From Eudromia elegans (lineage: Eukaryota > Chordata > Aves > Tinamiformes > Tinamidae), in assembly GCA_003342815.1 (NCBI GenBank), contig PTEX01000012.1, positions 5,255,209 through 5,319,208 of the forward strand: a stretch of DNA of 64,000 nt, read 5' to 3'. Below the pieces are notes generated by a model. That model searched no databases, had not been told where the DNA came from, and saw nothing but the letters and a program-made list of their open reading frames with translations. This document shows, piece after piece, positions 38,171 to 49,165 of this stretch. A program made the position numbers and the translations under genes. Numbering within the stretch: the stretch's first letter is position 1; each line of letters begins with the position of its first letter.

Positions 38171-40779
38171 GTGGCTCAATGCAGAAAGAATGGTTTACCG
38201 AGGTGAGGCTTTTCCCTTTCTCCTTTCCCCTGTGGAGCAGTAGAAATAATGATTTGATCCTCCTTCCCTTAGGGAAAATTGGGTCATGCCTTTTGCAGTT
38301 TTCTAGTACTTACAAAACTGAGAGACTGACCTTTCTTTTCCCAAAGATTTTAGCTTTCTGATATAGAACTGTTAGGGAAATTTTCCTATCAATCATGAGA
38401 ACAGTTTAAGTAACTACCCTACTAAGTCCTGAACGCATATAGCAAATTTCAGTAGGATTTGGCGCATTGGTGTCTTACATGTGTGTATAGAGATGATTGG
38501 GTTTGCTTGCTTTTCTGCATGGGGTACAGTTCTCAAGCTTTTCCAGGAAGTTTCTCAACTACCTTTTGGTAGTCCTTCCATAGGATCTGACCACGTATGT
38601 TTCAGTCTCCAGTCTGTGAAAACACTAGACAGTCCTGCTTTTTTCTCCAGGTGTTTAGTGGATGTTAGAAGTCCACTATTTGACTAGGATCCTATTCCAT
38701 CCAGAACAGGCTAAAATATTGCTCAGGAATAAACAACTATGTCAATAATCAACATTTTCTATGATTACGGAAAATCTACATTGTATTGATTTTGTGGTAG
38801 GACTCTTGAGTTAAGGTTCATGTACTTGAGAGGGTATCATCTCTGTAGCCAGCAGAGGTGTCAGGTAAAACATGCATCCCTTTTAAGTCCTCCACTCTAT
38901 TTTTGAATAATTTTTGTCTGTCAGGCGAACTACACAAACTCTGTTATGGAGGACAAACAGCCTTCAGCAAACACAGCACCTGAAATTTATAGAGGGATTG
39001 TATAAATAGGAGAAAGGAGAGAAGTAGGCAGGGGCAAAAGTTGCAAACCTTCTGGGGGAAACTATTGCCTGGTAATTTAAAATCATTTCCATTTTTAAGT
39101 AGCCTTTGTGAAGAAGTGCAAAAATCATTTTCAGTCTAGCACTTGAATGTTAAATTAATGGTTAGATGGATTTTTTTTTCAGAACGACCTTTTTATGCTC
39201 TGTATTTACACCACATTTGTCTTAGAACTACTTGAGTCTATTTTTAGGTAAACTAAGATCTCATTTAGCCTTGTGATATTTTCAAGCTTCACCAGGAAGT
39301 AGTGGCAGTACGAAGAGATTAAAATGACAACATTCTAGTGAACAGCAACTATTAGGGAAAAGCAATTAGGTAAATACAGACTTCACTTAAGAGTTAGTTA
39401 TCTTAACAAAAGATATACCACTGGCAATTTGGCCTCCCTACCTCTTACAGTACTGGTTAATATCTCATATGAAATATTTGAATATGCCAAGGGAGGATAT
39501 GGAAGCACTGAAGGAATCGTCTGCCTTAAATTGAGTACCTGGCAATGGAAAGAGTGATCTTCGTCCCTCTGTCTCTGAGCTACCTTCTCTAGAGGTTGGC
39601 CCATGCCATAGAAAACTTGGCCCAGGCAGTTTTGCAATCTGATTGCAATGCCAAGGCATACATGTCTATAACGGTACATTTTTGTGTTTTCACTTGGTAG
39701 TGTCTGAAGTGAAGGCACCCACCAGAGTGATGTATCTAGAGGCTGACGATGGGAGTATACGTTGTATACTCTGAGGCCTGCCATAGTACTAGCGGTAGGG
39801 TAGCACTTGGCACGGCAAGACTTGGGGTGATTTTCAGATTTTTGGAGACTCAGAAAGACACATCCAGCAGGCTGTCATCCCCATACCCTTTGGGGAGTAA
39901 GGCTGGTGAGCAGCTAACAGAGCTAAACTTGCATTTGTCTCTTGGGGTGTGGAAACTTACTCCAAGGAGAATCTGAGAGTCCACAGGACTGCACTAGCCA
40001 TGTGGATGGTCAGAGCCCAAGGACAAACTGGGAACCTACATTATGTACACAAGTAAATATATTCCAAAATAAGTCTGACGTCTCACTTGCTGGTGCCTTG
40101 TTTGCATCTTTTACATGTCTAAATTTTTGACCTCAGAATGCCTGTTAGGTGAAGCCACTCTAAGTATTCCTGTAATTTTTTAGTAGTATTATTGTCCCAA
40201 TAGCAATATTATGCTTCCAATATATTCAGAGAAAAAAAATTGTAAATAAAAAGGTATTTAAGGTATTCTCCTATGGAATTTTACTAGAAAAATCTATGAC
40301 TTAGGTAGCACACTCATAGACGCACATAGCCCATGTCTGATTAGGGAAAGAAAATTTGTGTCTTTTAAATTCCAAGATAATCTTGTCCTTCTTGGCTATC
40401 TGCAAAAACTGTATCAGAACCAGGCCAATAATTAAATTGCCTCAGAGATGGGATTGGGCCACCTGTTTAGACCAAACACCTCGCTTTTTCCCTGCTTCTG
40501 AACCCTTTAAATTTTGTCTAATATAAGTGCATGGTACTTACTTTTAATATATGAGAATTGCTTATATTTTTAGATGCTGAAGATAAGCACTGAAAAATTA
40601 AAAGGACCTTGTTACATTTATATAAAAAAGAAAGCCTGAAAGTTGCTTTTGGTTGGGTCCATGGATGATCTAGCAGTAATATTGTGAGGTTTGGCACAAG
40701 AAGGCCAAAAGAATTTTCTGGAAATTGTCAGTATTTCTAAAGACCTTTTTAAAAGCATGACAAAATAGCCTCCTGTTCT
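38171..40779. other. Non-coding DNA
   Basis: A 128-codon - strand frame (39398-39784) is the longest here and has no recognised domain. A 19-bp hairpin with 8-bp arms GAGTATAC/GTATACTC lies at 39753-39771. No transposon family is recognised. Confidence 0.45.
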
Positions 40780-41532
40780 ATTCCTACTAGGGCTACTGCA
40801 CCTATTTTGATCTTACTGAATGGGACTGTGAGGCAGCTTTGCCCTTGCAGGAGGGGCAGAAATATTACCCTTATCCAGAGCACTACACCATGCACAGAAG
40901 AACCGGTGCAGGAACACCCAGCCCAACACAGGCTGAGCTAATCAGGTCAGCTCCGCACTGCACATTTGTAGAGCAGGGAGAGAAGTTACAAACGAGATAG
41001 TGAAGGGCCATTAAGATCATTAAATGGGTGAAGCAGGTGCTTATGGTGAGAGACAAAAAATGTTGTCCTTCTATAGAGAAGGCTGAAGGCGGTTATGATC
41101 AAATTGCTGCTGCTGAATAAGGTGAATGTGGACTGTTATTCCTGCAGTACTACAACTGGAGAGCACTCAATTAAATTAGCAGAAAAACAATAAAGCGAAT
41201 TATTCTTTACATGGTGGATAGTGAGCTTCTGTAATTACTTCCTCAACAGGCTGTGGAAACAGATAGTATGAACAGGTTCATAAAGGGATTGAAGAAATTC
41301 ATGGTCAAAAATCCACAGATATTGAAGAGGTCATGGACATACACTCTAGCATCACGCAGACATGGACTGTGAATACCAGGTGAAATACAGAGGAAAAGAG
41401 CACAGACAATGTCAACGGCTCCGTGCTCTTCCTAACTAACTTCCTAACTAACTCCTCACAATTCCAGGCAGAACAGCAGGATAGACTAACCGTTGGCCTC
41501 ACGCACTGTGTGTTTCTTATGTTCTTTACAGG
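40780..41532 (+). mobile_element. Old CR1/L3-type LINE 3' portion
   Basis: The order of words follows the 3' end of CR1-clade LINEs. There is a GAAGGGCCATTAAGATCATT block and a stretch matching the ATTATTCTTTACA...AACAGGCTGTGGAAAC part. Then come ACAGGTTCATAAAGGGATTG with AAATTCATGGTC, corresponding to the usual GGGTTCAAAAAAGGATTGGA...AAATTCATGG, and a TTCTTATGTTCTTTACA end at about 41514-41530. It is much more diverged than the CR1 at 44.2 kb. An exact 12-bp tandem duplication (TTCCTAACTAAC at 41429-41440 and 41441-41452) lies within it. The 5' boundary is uncertain and the subfamily cannot be assigned by eye; an L3-like or early CR1 subfamily is likely. Confidence 0.55.
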
Positions 41533-41989
41533 TGTATAAAGAGGTCTGTGTGACGTTAAAGAGCAGAATTAAAGCACCAACGTTTCTCAAACAGCAAGCC
41601 AAAATACGGCTTGGCAGATTTACCCTCTGATTAGTCCCAGCTGAGTAGTTTAGGCTGGTGTCAACTGGACTGGCTTCAGGGCAGATGAAAATTCATGAAG
41701 CTGTAAATCAATCTTGTACATATATATGCAAAGGGCACGTTACCTAACATGTTGGTATCTGCTGAATCACTGCTATGTGTAAACCCTGAGCCAGAATTTC
41801 CAACAAAGCTTTCTAGTGCCACTTCTGCCTATGTATGACTATGTCAAGACAGTTAATTTCTAAGTGTGATTCTTCAGGAGCTATGGATCTGGTTCCATTA
41901 GTGTGGGGTTTTCTGTTAAATATATTGGGGTATTCTGCAATACCGTAGATTCAGCAAAGCAAGTTCTTTTAGTTTCATCTAAGCAGCAC

Positions 41990-42130
41990 TTTTGAGAGTT
42001 CTAACTTCTACTCCTCACTTTCTCTGATCTGTAAAATGGAAACTACAAGACTTGCAGAAGTTATAATGTGTTATTAATGTTTGTATAGTGTTCAGACAGT
42101 AGCCAGCATACAAAGGCAGGATCTTATTGC
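41990..42130 (+). mobile_element. Ancient L3/MIR-like tail
   Basis: The segment CTCACTTTCTCTGATCTGTAAAATGGAAACTAC resembles, in pieces, the CTCAGTTTCCCCATCTGTAAAATGGGAATAA word of MIR and L3-type tails. It is followed in the right order by TTATTAATGTTTGTATAGTG, corresponding to their TTAATTAATGTTTGTAAAGCG. The copy is heavily diverged and so is probably very old. Such relics predate the split of mammals and reptiles and are sometimes retained as regulatory DNA. Confidence 0.5.
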
Positions 42131-44199
42131 TTTAATAAAAGTTCACAGCCCTGTCTTATCTTATTTATTCCTGTCTGACCTTTGAAATGGGTGAATCTTG
42201 AACTTTTTACTGTTCCTAAATATCATTTCAGGTCTTCTGGTTTAGAATCTTCTTCTCTTGCTTTAGCTTTAGTCATTATTAATGGCCAAAACAAATGTAT
42301 CCCAACTGATGCTTTGAAGTTGAGAATTAGATATTAAAAAAAAAAAAGGCTAGGAAATAGCCATACTTTGGCATTAATGCTCTTGGACCACAACTGGGTT
42401 TTGAAAGAGTAACTCCAGCAAACTCCTATGGAATTTAGTAATTCAAGAGCAATATTTTCATAGCTTAGCATCCCTTCCTGTCTTTTCTAGAGTAACGAGC
42501 AGAACTGAGTTACAGAAGTAATGAAGTTAGGACATCTTGCATATGGCTATGCATGAATATAGTATCTGCATGGTCTCATAGATGAATAATGACACAGCTA
42601 TTCCCAAAACAGAAAAAAGTCTTTCTGGAAGGCATAGCTCTTCTAATAAAATACAGTATGTTCTGTGGACTGGGACTTCAGCAGATGCAATCATTAATAA
42701 CCACGACCTGTTATATTTCTAGAATACCATGTTGCTTGAAGATAAGAGGTTATCTGGCGACGCAGAAGTTTGGTTCTCAGTCAGCAGTTAGATAAGCGGA
42801 ATGTTTAGTCTGCATGATTTCTTTTTAAAAGCAAAGGGATCATGATAGAGGAAGTTTTCTTTTGACTTGTAAAGAAACCAGCATAAACAGCTCTGACATT
42901 GCAAGACAACTTCAATAATGTTAGATACATCAGCATGACTATTTTTAACAGACTAACATGGCCGTTTTTAATATGACTAAAAAGTGAATTTCAGGAGCGT
43001 GTGCTGGCCATGTAAATCTTTAATGGTTTATAAAATTGTATTCAGATACATTATATATAAATTATATATACATGTATGTGTATTTTACATATACAAAGGA
43101 CATAGGGATAGAAACAGATTGTTGGTAAAATGTTCAAAGAAACACTTTGCTGATAGCGGTTTTGGCAGAATAACTGAGGGGTGTCATTATTACATTGCCC
43201 ATTTCAAGAAAAGTGCTGGGTGACATTGCCTTAGAGTATTTAGCATAAATATTACTCAAAGTTCTGGTCAATATATGAGAGAAGTTTCTTCTTCTGGAGA
43301 CTTCATCTGCGTAAAAGTCACGGCATCTTGCCATTAGAACTCACTGACAACTGTGTTTAATTTATGCTTCAGTATAATTGAACTACTCTATCATTCCTTC
43401 CTGTTTGGACAGTTATGGCCACTTAGGAATTTTACATTACTTTTAACCTTGGATGATACTTATTTTTCCTTTTGATGGTCCCTGGACCAAGAAACTATCA
43501 CTTTGGCCTGCTTTCAGAACATTTTTGTCTTCAGTGTCTGTGTCTTACTTGGTTCATTTACGTATTTCTCCACTTTTTTTTCAATATAAATTCATTTAAT
43601 AAAGATAATGTAAAAACTTCCTATTCTTAATTACTATCCTCTTTTCCTATTTAAATATTTTTAAATTTCTCCATCATTTTTTCCATGCTGACACTTTCAT
43701 TTGTCAGTGATAACTATCCCATTATCTCTTTATAGTCTCAGCTTTGGCCCCTATCTTTTCATATCTGTTGAGAATATAAATGCATCATAAAGTTTCTATC
43801 TACTGCAGTATATCGCAGCATTTATGTGCTACAGTATATCTTTTAGGCTTATCTGGCTGTTGATATCTTAGGGTGTTCATCATACTATAGGTTTTAAGAC
43901 CATTTCAAAGAAGACATAGTTAACTGAAGCCAGAGCTCATTTTAAATCCACCAAGCCAAGAAAGACAATCTCAGTTTTTGCCCCAGTACTGGGTAGGCAG
44001 TTCCTAACGTGCTGAGCTTTCATGAAATCTTCCAGGTGTTGAGACATAAATAGTAATAAAAAAGACTGGACCTTACCGAAGGGAAGAAATGTCAAAGTTT
44101 CATAAATATGTATAAGAATTATGTAAATATTCAGGTTATTATGTGTTCATCCATCTGGAGCTATTGAAATTTTGAGAATTCTCTGTAAGTAGTCTTAAC
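42131..44199. other. Non-coding AT-rich DNA
   Basis: No supported gene. A poly-A run of 12 lies at 42336-42347. The short AT-rich stretch at 43050-43090 is low-complexity. Frames are at most 79 codons and unrecognised. Confidence 0.5.
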
Positions 44200-45312
44200 T
44201 GACTGATCACCAACAGTGATTGTTTCTACCCTGACTTTAGCAAGATTTTTTACACTGCCTCTCATAACATCTTTATGGACAAGCTGATGAAGAACGGGTC
44301 GTGGATAAGTATGAATAAGTACATAGTGAGGTTAATTGAAAACTGACTGGATGCCATAATTCAAGGGGTTGTGAAGTCCAGCTGGAGGCCAGTCACTACT
44401 GGTGTCCACCTGTGGTCAATTCTGTATCTGATACATCTTCATTACTGACCTGGATTATGGGACGGAGTGCAGCCTCAGCAAGCTTGCTGATGATGCAAGG
44501 CTGTAAGGAGTGGCTAATGCACCAGGCAGTTGTGTCGCATTCGGAAGGATCGTGACAGGCTGGAGCAATAGGCCAGCAGTACCCCTAGGAAGTTAGAAAA
44601 AGTGAAATGCAAAATCCTGCACCCAGGAATGAATACTAGCACAGGTAGCCAGGCAGATCCTGCTGGATATGGAGTTGAACGGTGGCCATCAATGCGTGCT
44701 TGCAGAAAAGGCAGCTGGTAGCATCCTGGGCTGCACTGGGCAGAGTGTTGCTAATGATTCGAAGGAGGTGATCCTTCCTCACCCTCTCAGCGCTGGTGAG
44801 ACCATATCTGTAGTGCTGTGTCCATTGCTGTGCTCCCAGGACAAGGCAGACATGGATTTACTGGAGTGAGTCCAGCAAAGAGCAAAAAAAGATGATGAAG
44901 GGACTAGAACATCTGTCATACAAGGAGAGGATGAGAGAGCTGAGGATGTTCAGCCTGGAGAAGAGAAGGGTCAGGGGGTTCCTGACAATGTGTGCAAACA
45001 CCTGGCATGGGGGAATAGCACCTATGCGTAAAGAAGACAGAAACAGACTCTTCTTGGGGGTGCCCAGTGACAGGGCAAGAAGCAAGGGACACAAATAGAA
45101 ACACACAAAATTACACACAAACATAACACTTCAGTGTGAGGGTGGTCAAACACGCCAGCAGTTGCCCAGAGAGGCTGTGGAGTCTCCATCCTCAGAGACA
45201 TTCAAACCTCATTTGACCCAATCCTGGGCCACCTGCTGACCCTGCTTGAGCAGGGGAAATGGACCAGGTGGTCTCCAGAGATCCCTTCCAATGCCTTCTG
45301 TGATAAAACAGA
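44200..45312 (+). mobile_element. CR1 LINE, 5'-truncated, covering the end of the reverse transcriptase through the 3' UTR
   Basis: This is the best-preserved transposon in the window. Translation in pieces follows the CR1 ORF2 order. First comes DFSKIFYTASHNIFMDKL from 44233 (family form DFSKAFDTVSHNILI.KL). The polymerase box follows as LADD at 44483-44494, where the family has FADD. Then come the CVLAEKAAGSILGC and VANDSKEVILP region (about 44693-44783), the KGLEHLSYKERMRELRMFSLEKRRVRGFL region (about 44898-44983), and finally the 3' UTR with CTCCATCCTCAGAGACATTC and GGTCTCCAGAGATCCCTTCC. In-frame stops and small indels interrupt the frame repeatedly, so it cannot make a working protein. 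The N-terminal endonuclease and early RT domains are absent. No poly-A or target duplication is expected for CR1 and none is seen. Confidence 0.9.
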
Positions 45313-46569
45313 AATATTTGTGCATTTAGATTAAAAATAAAAGTCCTCACATATCAGAATAGCCAAAAGAAAAAGGATCAGAAAAAGAAAAGAAGGAAAG
45401 AACATCACATAGAGAGGAAGAAGCTTTTGTGATCAAAATAAAATTGCTAGCTCTTATTTGGCAGACACAGCCTGGGGAAGATGCCTATTCACCAGCATTG
45501 TAGCTCAGCTGTTTAGTGGCATGTTCAAGACTGCTCATTAGCATTCCCAAGCATGCATCAATTTGAAAATGTCTTTCTTTTAACTCGTCAATATGGAAGC
45601 CCCAAAGTGCACTTTATTTGTGTAATAGCTTCCTTCAAGAAGTTCAAAATCATTTGTGGCTATTCTGGTTATGTTCAAGCGACATCCACTCAGAGACAAA
45701 AAAAAAGTTTCTTTTTGTTAAATAATAAAGACAGAGAGTGCAAAGAAATAGAAAATGTTTTCTAGATTGGCTGCTTTAAACAGTGACAAGAAACACATAG
45801 TATTCCCTGATGGTAATACATAAGGCAGTATTGTCATCTCAATAGCAAAACACTCCCATTCTTACTGAGCCTGGTTCCCAGGTTCACCAGATAGCCCCAA
45901 GAGAAGCGCACATATAGAATATTAAACTATATTGTTTGCTGATAAGAGATAGTCAAGAGACCAAAATGACCAGTCTGAACAAGTTTATCAACCAAACTTA
46001 AAATCAGTCCAGAGACAAATGAGCCCAAAAAACCTCCTCCAAAGGCTACTTTTGTATATTAATTTTATTCTAATTTTTATGTTCCCCCACAAGCTGTAAA
46101 GACCCCTCAGAGTATGCATTACCTGTAAAAAAAGGATGAGATTCTGGGAGAAACAAATTCACATATTTCAATACACTTACATTTGCACCCCACTTGTTCT
46201 GTTCTGCAGTGTTCAGATCCTATCCATATTCTTCCCAGGAGTTAGGGAAAAAATGGATACCTGTTTACCAGCAAGTCCTCATCTTGATAAGGGGATAAAA
46301 TCTCCTATCTTTGGTCAATGTGAACTGAGAACAACCCAACTGTAGCAGGTTTCCATAGATGAGTTCTTTATAAGTTTTCTCAGAAAACCAATTCAACAAT
46401 ATTGTAAAGCATAAAGGAACAGTTAAAATAAAAGCTCAGTAATGTATTAGCCTGTAAAACGGAACTGTAAGCAGCTGGGGCATATATTATACTTTATAAG
46501 ATGAAGTCACAGTATATCACTGCTTAATCTGCTTTCAGTTAATAGGTTAAAGGCTTTTTTTTTTTAATA
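45313..46569. other. Non-coding AT-rich DNA
   Basis: Purine-rich low-complexity sequence lies just after the CR1 (about 45365-45425). No gene or further repeat family is recognised. Confidence 0.5.
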
Positions 46570-46695
46570 ACACAGCAGAATTCATCCTCTTATGCCTCAG
46601 ATTCCTATAGACAGTAATGTTCATATACCTTCCAGGGCTGTTGCAAGGATTCACTAATTAGATATAGATTAGTTTGTAAATGGGGTGACTCGACC
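46570..46695 (+). mobile_element. Ancient L3/MIR-like tail
   Basis: Words appear in the order typical of these old repeats: ATGCCTCAGATTCCTATAGA (for TGCCTCAGTTTCCCCATCTG), then TTCATATACCTTCCAGGG, CTGTTGCAAGGATTCA (for TTGTTGTGAGGATTAA) and GTTTGTAAATGG near the end. It is strongly diverged. Together with the 42.0 kb copy it shows that pre-avian repeats survive here. Confidence 0.55.
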
Positions 46696-47171
46696 ACTTC
46701 TCTATCTCTGTATTCCCCTGTTGGCAGGGTCAGAGGACAGGAGTCCTCTTGCAGAAAGCCATGGTGGAGAGGTGAGGCAATGCTGCGAGACTTCCCTCTA
46801 TGCTCTGAAGTGTTTCAGGTGAATCACTGGGTTGTGATTCAAGGGAAACAAGGAAGGACTGCGCTTAGGGCTGGCGTCATAAGTGTCTGCTCCACACGCA
46901 TTCATATTTTCATGAGGCCACAGGGAACATGTCATCTGAAAAGATCTACAGGTAAGAGGAGTTTTCCTTAGCTCATTCTTTCTTTCTTACTTTGGCAGTG
47001 CAGGGACGCAAGAGGGTAAGGTCAGGATGTGTTTTTCATCCAATCCTCTATTTTCATGCTGTCTACTAGCTTCTTAAGAGCATTTGCTTAACTCCTTCTG
47101 AGGTTTATTGCAACAGCTTTTCAAGGGCAATGCTTAGCTGTGCAGAAGATCCCTCATACCTTCAGAGCACT

Positions 47172-47196
47172 AAAAAAGAAAGAAAGAAAAAAAAAG
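47172..47196. repeat. A/G-rich (GAAA)n tract
   Basis: Imperfect AAAG/GAAA repeat with A runs. Confidence 0.8.
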
Positions 47197-48515
47197 ATAG
47201 AAAAAAGGCCAGTGGAATCTCTGTTGTCTGGGATAGAACAAAGGAAATCTCAGAGAGAGAGCCCTTTGGGGACATGTTTAAACTGCATAGTCTGGTCCTC
47301 TTCTAGCAAATGTATTCTTGCATATCTGAGTTATTAATTATAAAGCTTAATTAAACAGAGGGAATAGTCTTCAGTTTTGTAGGGGGAAAAAAAAAACCAG
47401 TTTTCCATACCTTAGCCATCTACAAAGCTATTCCTTCTCAAAGGTGGACACAAAAGGAAATAATTCCTACAGTTTGAGAACTGCACATTTGTACAGTTGT
47501 GAATCATTCCTGCCTTCAACATTTGACAGCATGTAAAGTAGATGGACTGTATTTTGCTCATATTCACTACATATCTGCATCCTCCTGACAATACAGTTTT
47601 GGCTTCATAATAAATCCTTGCTGCAAATCTTCTTAAGAATTCTTGTCCCATAACTCAGCAAAAGCTTTTTGACCTTGTTAGTCACAGATTTTAGAGTAGA
47701 AGTTTGAAATAAACGTCAGTCTTTCTGATGCTGCCTTATTGTTTTCTCCCAAGAAAATAGCTTAATATGTTTAGACCACTGGAAGTGACAATCCTTCATA
47801 AAATTCAAGAACTATCATTAGTTTATTTTACTAATGAAAAGCAAAACAGATTGTGACAATAACCTCTGTCCTGTTCTCACATACTAAATAAGAGCTAAGG
47901 TCTGTAATGAAATGCTTTTAAAGGATGAAAGGAGGCACTAGAAGAAGTGTTTGACTAGTGATGTGAGATCCATCAAACCGGCATTGCTAAGGTTAGTGTA
48001 AAAAAGCAGAACTTGACAACAACAAAGGGAAATGTCTTTCTGCTTTCACTGCTGCTGAACTGGAAAAAAACTGTGGTGTGTGCTTTCAGAGCTACTTCAC
48101 TGAAGGGCTACTTTTTTCTTGCTGAAATCATTGGGTAAATTGCTGCTCTAATCAATAGCAGCAAGAAGGTGCTATATTGAAGGCTTTGTGGTAATCAGAC
48201 TTGAATGATGATAGAGGCCAAATATAAACTAAGACCTTTTGGTTTTTTGCATTCATGTAGGGCCTTAATAGACCAAAATATTATAGAAGAGGATATTTTT
48301 CTTCCTTCTACACCCTTTTTTCTCAGAGTAGGATAAACCATGTCTTGGAAGGCATGAAAGTACCTGGAGTGTTCAGTACTGATATCAGCAACAGCAGCTA
48401 CATCCCTACAGACACTCATAGGGCAGTTGTAAGGCTGCATAGGACCTTATTGATGATAAATGAGATAAGACTCTAAGTACTAGAGTCCCATTTACTTGAG
48501 TAGTACTTACAAACA

Positions 48516-48546
48516 TACATATATATAATATATATATATATATATT
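48516..48546. repeat. (AT)n-rich repeat
   Basis: ATAC followed by AT alternation, interrupted once by an ATAATA word. Clear low complexity. Confidence 0.85.
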
Positions 48547-48898
48547 TCTCCAACCATACATACAAACCCGTTGACTGCATCAGAAATCTCTAGAAAAAGT
48601 CTCTGAGAGTGTGTCTGCAATGTAACATTAGAGATAAGGAGACTCCTTATTAATAAGACCCCTTATTTGTAATGTACTTAATAATTAATAAGATCCATTA
48701 TTTTTAGGAGTCTGTAGGTGGTTTCGATGCTTGAATGGAGGCAGTACACCTGGAACTTGCTAAGGAAGTAGAAAAGGCCAACCAAGCTCTATGAGATCAG
48801 CTTTGCTGGGAACCCTCTTTGCCCTTCTCACACTCTGCAAGACCAGTCTCCAAGCACGATGTTGAGCAGAGTGTCTCTTCAAGATCTGAGTGTTGGGG

Positions 48899-48957
48899 TT
48901 TTTTTGGTGGTTTTTTTTTTTCTTTTTTCTTTTTTTTTTTTCCTCTTTTTTTTCCCT
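48899..48957. repeat. T-rich tract, about 59 nt
   Basis: T runs separated by GG, C and CC. After the early GGTGG interruption it is essentially all pyrimidine to about 48957. Low complexity. Confidence 0.85.
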
Positions 48958-49165
48958 GAGGCATTTAAAAGGATTCTAAATGGATTAATGCTTGCCAAGG
49001 TGTCTCACTCCTTTCTGGAAGCAATTTCATGCGAGCTAAACTGTGTCACTTGTTAAGTGAAAGAGATTCGTGATGCATTGAAATGGAAATATAAAAGAAT
49101 TTGCTACTGAATTTAATGCTCTTGAGAACAAATGACCTTAAGTGAGGCATGATGCAAACAGGAGC
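48958..49165. promoter_or_regulatory. Candidate conserved non-coding element
   Basis: Directly after the T-rich tract comes balanced sequence with GGATTAATGCTTG-type homeodomain words and a TGACCTTA nuclear-receptor-like half-site at 49133-49140. There is no significant open frame. The sharp change from low-complexity to balanced texture draws attention, but the call is visual inference. Confidence 0.3.

Larger units (their letters stand above)
46696..48898. other. Non-coding DNA
   Basis: No supported gene. The interval includes an A/G-rich tract at 47172-47196 and an AT-rich repeat at 48516-48546. Frames of up to 81 codons are unrecognised. Confidence 0.45.

Noticed and set aside
39398-39784. 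128-codon - strand frame as a gene
   Set aside because: No domain, no start context or splice structure, and it is in the range expected for the best chance frames.
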